Below, piece after piece: positions 23,345 to 33,001 of a stretch of DNA of 64,000 bases; the first letter of the stretch is position 1; each line of letters opens with the position of its first letter. The DNA comes from Pratylenchus scribneri. Its lineage: Eukaryota; Nematoda; Chromadorea; Rhabditida; Pratylenchidae. A program made the position numbers and the translations under genes. The stretch is taken from contig JAQSEB010000001.1 in NCBI GenBank assembly GCA_030063045.1, positions 1,736,001-1,800,000 of the forward strand. The letters run 5' to 3'. Below the pieces are notes generated by a model. It was not told the origin of the DNA, did no database searches, and saw only the letters and a list, made by a program, of their open reading frames with translations.

Positions 23345-25753
23345 TTTTCTGTTTAAAATGGATTCAAACTGTAGTGGATTCTTGATTTGAAATGAAAAAG
23401 AGAATTTTGCCTGATGAGAGAAAAGATGAAGCAAGGAAAAGGATCGATAGAATGTGAAAAAAGGATGTGCCTTGAGGGCACCAAATGGATCGCGGAATAA
23501 ATTCATTCACATTCGCATGCGCGAGAGACGGAAAGTTGGAAGGGAATCGATGAAAGACGAACCCCCTTCTTTCATTCCAACTTTCATTCCCGCCATTCTT
23601 CTTATTAGTAATTCTAATTGCCCAATCAACATTGGCTGGCGTTAATGATGTGAACATAATCCCTCAATACCCCTCTAATACTCCTTCAACAATAATTCTG
23701 TCTGGACTGCTTGAGGATTTCCCGACAATTCCCCTTTGGCGGTGGGACATCGATCATGATATGCCTATCCACAATCATTCAATGAGGAAATCAACGCATT
23801 GTCCCAATCCAGAAAATGCGCCTATGGTTTTAAGTGGGTTGAGAAGAAGGAGGAAGTGCTCAAATGATTGGCCAATTGCGGGAAATTGGGTCTCCTCTGT
23901 GGGGGAAGACAATTGAAAGGAATCCATCAGAGGAATTGGGAAATTGTTGTGGCAAATATATTTACAGGGAGTACAGCAGCAGAGGGAAGTGAATTTGATT
24001 GAAGAATGTGGGGCGGCGAAAACTTTTTATTTTGTTTGCGAAAAGGCCTTGAACAGGAAGAAAAATATAGGCCATTTCGGCCAATTTTCCCCTTAGTTCA
24101 TCAATTCAAAAAGTTTTCAATAAAATCGTTTGGAATGTAAACGGAAAAGCCCAAAGTTCCCTAAAAACCACCCCAAAGCCTATTGTGCCCAATGATGGCT
24201 TTGATGATTGCGGCCGATTGATTGATGAAAGGAATGGAAAGAAAACCAGCTTCGCGCATTGAATTGATGTTAGTTGCGCAATGATGGAAAAGGAAAAGCT
24301 GGTATAGAATAAAATGGGAACGAAAGAACACATTTTTGTTCAATACAATTTGGAGGAATTAAATGAGCATAATTTTTGGAAAAAATGTGAATTTTCTGAT
24401 TCATCCATCCATTCAGAGGCTTACATTAATGCTTAACCATTGAACATAAATCAAAAGTGGTGGCAATTAAAAAGGAATGAGTCAAAGCTCAAAGAATTAA
24501 TAAAATACTTTTTCCTCAAACAGACGGAATTAAAACTTAGTCAAACAGGCGGAATTATTAAAACTTAGTCAACCAGGCGGAATTATTAAAACTTAGTCAA
24601 ACAGGCGGAATTATTAAAACTTAGTCAAACAGGCGGAATTATTAAAACTTAGTCAAACAGGCGGAATTATAAAAACTTAGTCAAACAGGCGGAATTATTA
24701 AAACTTAGTCAAACAGGCGGAATTATTAAAACTTAGTCAACCAGGCGGAATTATTAAAACTTAGTCAACCAGGCGGAATTATTAAAACTTAGTCAACCAG
24801 GCGGAATTATTAAAACTTAGTCAACCAGGCGGAATTATTAAAACTTAGTCAAACAGGCGGAATTATTAAAACTTAGTCAACCAGGCGGAATTATTAAAAC
24901 TTAGTCAAACAGGCGGAATTATTAAAACTTAGTCAACCAGGCGGAATTATTAAAACTTAGTCAAACAGGCGGAATTATTAAAACTTAGTCAAACAGGCGG
25001 AATTATTAAAACTTAGTCAAACAGGCGGAATTATTAAAACTTAGTCAACCAGGCGGAATTATTAAAACTTAGTCAACCAGGCGGAATTATTAAAACTTAG
25101 TCAACCAGGCGGAATTATTAAAACTTAGTCAAACAGGCGGAATTATTAAAACTTAGTCAAACAGGCGGAATTATAAAAACTTAGTCAAACAGGCGGAATT
25201 ATTAAAACTTAGTCAAACAGGCGGAATTATTAAAACTTAGTCAACCAGGCGGAATTATTAAAACTTAGTCAACCAGGCGGAATTATTAAAACTTAGTCAA
25301 ACAGGCGGAATTATTAAAACTTAGTAAAAAAGACAGTATAAAAATTGAATTAAGTTAATAGAGAAAAAATTTAATTAAAAACATGAATGGCACTTTTAAT
25401 CAGAATGAGAATGAGTACAATTTGAAAGAATTTTTTAAATTAAAAAAATATTTTTATTTAATAATATTAGGACGAGGCGCATGTTAAAGAGATGCAAAAA
25501 ATAAAAAGAGTTAGACAGCAGATGAAAAATAAAGCGAAATACTGTAGATAAAGAAAAGAGGAATGAGACAGTAGATCCTCTGCCACTTTATCAATCAAAA
25601 AAAGCCTCGGGGTTCATTCATATTATTCATTTTCTTTGCTTTATCATAGGTTGAGTCATCCCAATTCCCAATAATCATTGAGAAATCAAAAATAAATTTT
25701 AAAACCCTAATTTATTTTCCAGACTATTTAAATTAATTTCTGCTAATTTTAAA
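23345..25753. other. Intergenic region with minisatellite
   Basis: Separates the 5' ends of the dual oxidase (-) and CHMP2B (+) genes. It presumably contains both promoters and includes the type-1 array at 24527-25323. The short open frames are not supported by motifs or splice continuity. Confidence 0.6.
24527..25323 (+). repeat. Type-1 minisatellite array
   Basis: About 28 copies of the 28-bp unit CTTAGTCAAACAGGCGGAAT plus TATTAAAA. Two main variants, TCAAACAGG and TCAACCAGG, are interspersed in an irregular order, as expected from repeated unequal exchange or local conversion. It is the same unit as at 3183-3552. Confidence 0.96.
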
Positions 25754-27002
25754 ATGAGCTGGATTTTTGGTGGAAAGCCCAATGAAAAAGGTTTAGATAG
25801 ATTAATTTTGATTATAAAATAATATCAAAAATCAATTTAGAGCAACAACGAAAAGAACGACGGGAATTGAGAGTGGCAACCCGAGAATTGGCCACTGATT
25901 ATCGGCAATTGGAGAAAAATGAAAAAGAATTGGTTTAAAAATAAATTAATTTTTATAATTTTTAATATTTTAAGGAAATTCAAATCAAACAACTAGCAAA
26001 AAAGGGACAAACGGAGGCTTGCAAAGTTCTCGCCAAACAACTCGTTCAACTCCGAAAACAAAAGACAAAAAACATTGGGGCAAGTTCAACAATTTCGGCC
26101 GTTTCTTCAAAAAATAGGTATTCAAAATTTAAAACAAATTAATTTTAATCATTTAATTTTAAGCCAAGTTCGAAGTATGCAAACAATGAGCAAAGCAATG
26201 GGAACAACGGCACAAACAATGAAAGATGTTAATGCCAAACTTCCAGTGCAGAAAATGGCAAAAGATATGGAAGAATTCAGTCGGCAACAAACAATGATGG
26301 ACATGAAGGGAGAAGTGATGGACGAAACATTGGATTCAATGTTGGAAATTGATGAGGGAGAGGAGGACAGGGTCATTGAACAAGTTTTGGACGAAATCGG
26401 CATTGAAACAAAAGAAAAGGTGGGATTGGGATTGGGATTAAATAAAAGCATTTTGTTTTTCACTTAGCTAAAAACATTTTGTGTTTTCGTTTAGCTAAAA
26501 ACATTTTGTGTTTCACTTAGCTAAAAACATTTTGTGTTTCACTTAGCTAAAAACATTTTGTGTTTCACTTAGCTAAAAACATTTTGTGTTTCACTTAGCT
26601 AAAAACATTTGTATTTCACTTAGCTAAAAACATTTGTATTTCACTTAGCTAAAAACATTTTGTGTTTCTTTCACTTAGCTAAAAACATTTGTATTTCACT
26701 CAGCTAAAAACATTTGTGTTTCACTTAGCTAAAAACATTTTACGTTTCATTTAGCTAAAAACATTTTGTATTTCACTCAACTAAAAACATTTTGTATTTC
26801 ACTCAGCTAAAAACATTTTGTGTTTTCGTTTAGCAAAAACATTTTGTGTTTCTTGGTTAAAAATTAAATTAATTTTTTAAATTATTTTCCTCCTTTTTAG
26901 TTGTCCAAAGTGCCAAGAATTCAGACGGATATTGGAAGAAAAGAAGGCAGCGAAATGTCTGACAGGGATTTGGAAAAGATGTTGGCCGAACTTAAAGAAT
27001 GA
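25754..27002 (+). CDS. CHMP2B: Charged multivesicular body protein 2b (ESCRT-III)
   Basis: ESCRT-III filament subunit for endosomal sorting and membrane scission. Exons 25754-25790, 25841-25932, 25975-26117, 26164-26419 and 26901-27002 give 209 aa, against 213 in human CHMP2B. The core matches 2B rather than 2A: EACKVLAKQLVQLRKQKTKN and VIEQVLDEIGIE. The last exon ends MSDRDLEKMLAELKE, a MIT-interacting-motif-like helix that would recruit VPS4. The first exon is a 37-bp stub encoding MSWIFGGKPNEK. The last intron (26420-26900) is largely a minisatellite array, so accurate splicing must bridge it. Confidence 0.9.
26457..26853 (-). repeat. TTAGCTAAGTG minisatellite array in CHMP2B intron
   Basis: About 14 copies of TTAGCTAAAAACATTTTGTG plus TTTCAC, the reverse complement of the unit at 7573-8140. 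Units vary between GTGTTTCAC, GTATTTCAC and CTCAG forms. It occupies most of the last CHMP2B intron. Confidence 0.95.
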
Positions 27003-28408
27003 ATTTGACTCAAAAATATATAAATTTTTTACATTTTATCAATTTTTGATTTATATAAAAATTTGCACTTTTTAAACTCATTCAACCGGATAAAATTTTT
27101 AAAACCATTTAAATTAAAAAGATTGACTTAATTCAATGTTTTGTTTACTCAACTGATGAGTGAATAGTAGGCCTTCAAATTCCCTATAAATTTGTGAATT
27201 CCTCCAAATAAAGTACATTCATTCCATTAATTCCCTCATCCAATCACATATGCCATCCCCAATTTTGAACCAATATAAATTAAGGCAAACGTAAAATATG
27301 AATATTTATTTTGGCAAAAAAACATTGAAAATGGCAAAATAATCGACACGTTTCGATGTGATCTATCAATTTGGTAATATGGTTTGACGTTTGAAGGTCT
27401 AGGACAAACCAATGAACCATTATAAACTTTTTGCCATTTTTTTTATTTGCTTACCAAATTCCGTAAAAATGTTGACTTTTTTGGACATCATGCGCAGAAA
27501 TATTCTATATTTATTCCTGTTAATTACGATCAACTCTGTTTTGGACATTGCTGAGTGAATTGGTGCCATTTTGGGCGTCCATCTCCCCTAAGTAAGGCAT
27601 AATAAAAAGAGGAATGTTGGAATGGCACTCTGTCCCATTCATTACGTCAGAAGCCACCAAAAATTATTTGAGGGAAGAATTTTAAGCACTCAGCACAGTC
27701 AGCATTCTCGCGCGTATTCCCATTCCAAATTGGGCTTGAATGTGAATGAGGGGAGGAGGAGGATTAATGTTTTTGGGCGGCGGCTGGTTTAAAGCAGAAG
27801 CAAAAGAGGGGATTTGGAATTGGAGGACGTATTGCCGCCATCCAAGCATCATCATTTTATTATTTTTTATTCACTAAAAATCAACAAAATCCAAGCCAAA
27901 CATCCATCCTGCTTCCTGAATTTATCCCTATAAGGGCAATAATTTATGGCCATTTAAAAGGGAAATTGGCCAAATGGATGGCCACTCTTCACATTTCCTT
28001 CAATTATTGAATTTCCCTCTCAATTTTTTACCACTTTTCAACCGGCAATTTCCTCCTTCATTCTATTTATGTTCATTTTTGTATCCACCAAAATTTTTGT
28101 AAAGGCATCATTTGTCGACTATTTTTGATCATTAAACCAATCCAAGAAAATTCCCATTGGAATGTCCATCCCATTCCCAAATTCCCATTCAATCCCTCCA
28201 AAAGCCCCTTTTCTACCACTTTTCGCCACTTTTTTGTCCATTCGAGAAACGAAAATCTTCTTCCATCGTCAACCAATCCCCAAATCTTCTTTTCAGATTC
28301 AAACTCCTCACTGTCCACTGGTCCATTTATTTATTTAAACCAACCAACCAAACATCCGAAACGACCATTCATTCATTCCTTCACATCCAAAAACAATTCT
28401 ACAATTCA
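27003..28408. other. Intergenic region
   Basis: AT-rich sequence between CHMP2B and the Phactr-like gene. It contains a MITE-like element at about 27306-27450. An open frame continues upstream of the Phactr-like ATG to 28157 but lacks conserved sequence and is more likely 5' leader. Confidence 0.5.
27306..27450. mobile_element. MITE-like element, family A, copy 3 (short)
   Basis: A short copy. ATTGAAAATGGCAAAATAA at the left faces AACTTTTTGCCATTTTT at the right. The middle holds GTGATCTATCAATTTGG and AAGGTCTAGGACAAACC, which match the internal region of the copies at about 1.95-2.29 kb and 12.05-12.37 kb. It is only about 145 bp long, so probably internally deleted. Confidence 0.5.
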
Positions 28409-29295
28409 ATGGATTCCTTTCGTATTTCATCCAGACGCAGTTGGTCAATTGGCAATTTTAGGTCAGTCAAAAATTTAGAATGATGTAAATTTATGCAAAT
28501 TAATTAGGAGCCCATTTTATTCCATTTTTATTTGGGTTGTTTGCGTGGATTTGTGGGCACCAAAAACACGAAAAAAAAACATTTTGGTACTTATTTTGTG
28601 TTCAATTTCTCCCCCTTTTTGATGAATAATGAATGATTGAATGTTGGGGGACGGATATGAATAGAATTGGCCACAAATTGACCAAAGAAAGGGGAAAATT
28701 TGAATAGGCTCGAAAATTAGGTTGAAAGACACAAACGAACAAAAATGGATGGGGAATTTGTTTATGGCCAAATTCAACTCACTCAATTCGCAAATATAAA
28801 TACACAAAAATTCACCTTTTCAATTTCATTTTTACCCTAAAATTGTTATAGAAAGATTACGGCCGCCCAAAACCAATCGCAAAGGTCAACCGAAGAACAT
28901 TTCCAACAGCAAAGAAGGAGCATTTTGAAAAGTGCCTGCAGTGAAGAATCCGAAATGGAAACTGGCAATGCCAAATCGGCGGGTGGAAATAATAAACGAA
29001 AAGTGCTTTTGAAGAAGGTAAATTTAAATGATTTTTGAAATAAATTTTAAATATTCATTTTGGCCATTTTCAGTTAAGTCAGGCTGCATTGGAGGAAATT
29101 ATGAAGGCGAAGATTAAATTCTGCGAATATGTGGAAGTCAGTGAAGTGGAAAAATATGATCGGAAAGCGGACAAACCATGGACACGGCTAACGCCTGAAC
29201 AAAAAGCACAAATTCGAAGGGAATTGAATGATTTCAAAGCGGAAATGGATGTTCATGAATCATCGCGTCCGTTGACAAGATTTCATAAAGATTAA
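28409..29295 (+). CDS. Short phosphatase-and-actin-regulator-like protein
   Basis: Exons 28409-28461, 28852-29017 and 29074-29295 give 146 aa. The C-terminal 60 residues are the PP1-binding and C-terminal RPEL-adjacent tail of Phactr proteins: [20 protein letters not shown], then [20 protein letters not shown] and a final TRFHKD. An upstream SQRSTEEHF...SILK stretch resembles a degenerate RPEL actin-binding motif. Vertebrate Phactrs are several hundred residues long, so this is either a very short isoform or the 3' part of a larger gene with unseen upstream exons. Predicted role: targeting protein phosphatase 1 to actin-regulated substrates, inferred from the family. Confidence 0.72.
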
Positions 29296-32253
29296 AATTG
29301 TTTTTGGGATAATTTAATTTTTGTGCATTAAAAATGAATAAATTATTCAAAATTGGTTACCTTTTTGTTAATTTACATTTTAAAAAAATGTGTTCTTTTG
29401 CCTAAAACCTAAGCCAATTTCCTATTTCCTTGGCCAAGAAAAGCCGAGATTTGCATAATTGTGTAAAATTGGATGATGAAGTTGGAATGCGGAGGTGGAA
29501 AAAGGAAATGAAAATCCCTTTTGGCCACCTCATTTTCATTTTTCACAAATGGAGTACTTCCCATTTCCCCATTCTTTGGTTGGGCTTTTCCTCCCCTAAA
29601 ATATTCGACCAAAAACCCATTTACTATTTTCTGCTCCATCCACGGATGCCCTTATCGCTTTTCCTGGCAGTGCAAAAATATTTCCAATTAGCCAGCCTCC
29701 TTCGCATTTTAAAGCAGTTCCAACAAATCCAGTGCCATTCTTTTCCCCCTTTTTTGTTCATTTAGGCTTATACCCAGAATAGGCCTCTCGTTGGCCATTA
29801 TTAAAAATAATTGGCGGGAAGGAAGGCGGAGGAGGAGGCCGAATTTATGAAAGGAAACTTATTCGGGCAAGTCCAGTGCAATTTTGGGTAAATAAATATT
29901 ATTTTCCTTCCAGACAATTTTTCATTCCCTCCAATTCCTGGATTTGCATTCCCCAATTTTCTCAAAGCTAATTCCCTCTTTCGGCACCAAAAGCCAAAAT
30001 TGGGCATGTGAAAATGCCAAATTTGGGAATTTTTAGGCCTTGTCCAATTCCCTTATGGCATTGTTGGCCAAATATTATAAATTCCGCCTTCGTTGCCCGA
30101 GGCGTGAATGTTGAAAAATTGATGAGAATGGGCGGATGCGGAATGAATCTGGAAAATGAACTTTGTTCATCCATTCCCATTCCCCAATGTACTATGGTAG
30201 TATTAAAATCCTTAATTTCCTTTCATTTTCCCCAATTTCAATTATTTTCTTTCATTTTTTGGCCAAATCTCGTGCCTTTCCCCTCATCCCAATTCCATTC
30301 ATTCTGCTCATTTCCGGCCAAAATCCGTCATTTCCAGACTTTCAATTGGCCTTTTCCGACTTTCTTCAATATCTTTTCAAATTGGAGTAAAAAGTCCATT
30401 TTATTTTATTTATTTATTCGTGCGAATGCAAATTGGCCACAGACTTTAAAATTGGGTAAAAGTAAAAAATGAACGGAATGAAAAAATTAGACAAAAATCC
30501 AAGAAAAAATTGGAATTTAAAAAGGTGAAATTTGAACATTTTTGGTAATTAATTTCAATATCCCTTTTCATTTTTCGCGACTCTTTGCGTGTCAATTGTG
30601 CCCTCAGGCGACAGTCACATTTGACCATATCCTTCTAAATTCCAATTTGTTTTCATTCTAATTGCGTGCGGCCAAAACAAATATTATTAAAAAGCTGAAT
30701 TGTTTTTATTTCTTAAAATTGGGGGTAATAATAAATTTGCGAATACTTTTTCTGTCATTAATTCATTTTCCATTACTGAAAATGACAACTAATTTTGAAA
30801 AGGCTTTAGCTTCATTGGTTACTGAAGATTTATGAAGAATCTTTTCAAAATTGGCTTTTGTTCTTTTCAAGGATGGTTTTCGTTCAAAATAGATGTTAAT
30901 TTTCCCAAGCATCTCCATTGGATGGATTCCTTCCGACCCATCCAAAAATGCCTTCTTCCCAATTTTGGCAAAAACCATTCAAAATGCTAATCCGCCCATG
31001 TAAAAAAGTGGCCATTATCACATTTCTCAACAAAACAAATCCCCGTTTTTCTACTCAACAAAACAAAAATCACTCCTGTTGGTTACATCTTCAAATAGAA
31101 AACATTCATTTTAATTTACGCATTTTGTTATTTATTTTTCTTCATATTTATATTTATATATTTTCAGCTTTTGCTATTCTTAAATGCCAGTTTCTGGCAT
31201 CATTTTCGATCTAACATCTAACTTAGAATGTCCTTTTCTAACTCAATCTGTACTTAATCATAATTAATTCATTCTAAATAACGAGTCATCCCATTTTCAT
31301 TGACGCGGGGTCACAAGCCTTGAGTGAAAAAGTTGGACATCCAAATTAATTATATGTATTTAAATGTTCTCAACATTGGATTGAATATGATTGAAAGTGC
31401 CAATTTTGAGTGATTTGACGAAAGCCGGGTAAATTGACAGACTGTGTAAATTAGGGAATGGCCAGTGCCAATTAAATATAATTTCAATATAAATATTTAT
31501 TCATTTAAATTCATTCGAATTCATATTTCCGCCCATTTCATTCTACTTTTCATTCCCATCTGTTCATCACACATTGCCCAAAAAATTAAACAAACTTTTC
31601 CGGACTATTTCCAGCAGCCGGAAGGGCATCATCATTGAGTCAATTTGGCATTGGAAAACGGCTTCAGTTTATGCATGGACGGTATTAATTTCAATTCTCC
31701 CCCAAAATATTGTAAAAATGATATATAAGGCCATTCATTTCCAAAGTACATTTTCATTCATTAAATTTCATTTTGTTTTTCCCAAATTCACGCAAGTCTC
31801 TTCCAGGACACTTTTGTATCCTTCAGAATAAGGACATTCTTTGCTCATTCCAAAATGACGATAGGATATTCCATAGAATAGGAAAAGTGCTTCTTCCCCT
31901 CGGGGGGCAAATTATTCAGGGACCAATTCCTCCTCCTTCATTTCTTCAATATCCGTTCCTTTGGCCACGCGCTGCGCAAAAAAAACATTTCAACAACATG
32001 CGAAAAATATAATTGAATTTCCTCCATCTTTTTACACCTTCTCCCCACCCTCCTTACCACCAATCTTCAAAGGGCATTTCCCCCTTTCTTCCAGTCTCGC
32101 CCATCCATCATAATTCATTCAAATGCCCGGTGTACATCATTTTTTTTCACGTTTCATAAATTTAATTTTTTGTTCCCTCCAATTGAATATTCCCTTTCCA
32201 ATATTTAGCCATATTCATTATTCTAATCAAAATCTACCGAATACAAACAAAAA
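29296..32253. other. Gene-poor intergenic region
   Basis: About 3 kb with no supported gene. Several open frames of 60-155 codons exist on both strands but are rich in Phe, Ile, Lys and Asn, as expected for AT-rich non-coding DNA. They lack signal peptides, domain motifs or splice-linked continuations. Confidence 0.5.
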
Positions 32254-32758
32254 ATGCCATCTTCAATTGGTCTCATTCTGGTCACCCTTTCCGCCTCATC
32301 AATTTTGTTGGCAAGTAAATCTGTGGCCAATCCAATTCAACGCAATGAGTGAGTTCAGAATTTATGGATAAATTTAAATTCATTTTTTTAAGTTTGGCAA
32401 ATCCTCAAAAGGAGAAAAAATTTTTTGGCCAATCTGAGCAGCAGCCATCCTCCGCCAATGTGCGCGGATTTTTCCCTGCCGTCCGCAGTTGGGCACAAGC
32501 CCCCATTTTGATGCCATATTCCGATGGAAATGGGTTTGTGTCGCCATTTCCCTCGGGACTTTCTGACAGATGGTCAGTCAAAAATAGAGGAGGGAATTCC
32601 AAATATTTTGTTTCATTAGGTCCGGTTTCATGGCCGAAGAACAATTTGGCGGTGCACCAATGAAACGCACTGTGGAAGGACATTTCATGGAACCGTCGGG
32701 ATGGCTTGGCCTTGGCGAACCCGGACGCTTGGAATGGAATTTCAACAGGCTCAGATGA
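32254..32758 (+). CDS. Secreted protein of unknown function
   Basis: Exons 32254-32348, 32393-32572 and 32620-32758 give 137 aa with all phases consistent. The N-terminus MPSSIGLILVTLSASSILLA is a convincing signal peptide. The mature part has no cysteine pair and is rich in Ser, Pro, Gly, Phe and Trp. Dibasic sites occur in QKEKKFFG and APMKRTVEG, and it ends EWNFNRLR. The layout resembles a peptide-hormone precursor, but there is no repeated peptide and no amidation Gly before the stop. I do not recognise the family. It is convergent with the GH32 gene, 243 bp away. Confidence 0.65.
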
Positions 32759-33001
32759 AAGGGAAAAAATGAACGATGAAAATTGGAGCCATTTGTCCAT
32801 TGGCAAATTCAAATCATTTCACCCAAAATCACAAATATTTTTACATTTTAGCCCAGATTCCCTTTTCAAGCACTGATGATGAAAAACCAAATAAAAATTA
32901 GCCCCGAAAATTGAAATTTTATCATAAAATAATTTTTTCACCGAGTGCAAAAAAAGTGGAATTATATATGGAAATGGGGTAATAAGTAATTAAAATAATA
33001 T

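Noticed and set aside
23632..23916. 94-codon plus-strand frame upstream of the dual oxidase
   Set aside because: No motif and no conserved partner; lies in the probable promoter region.
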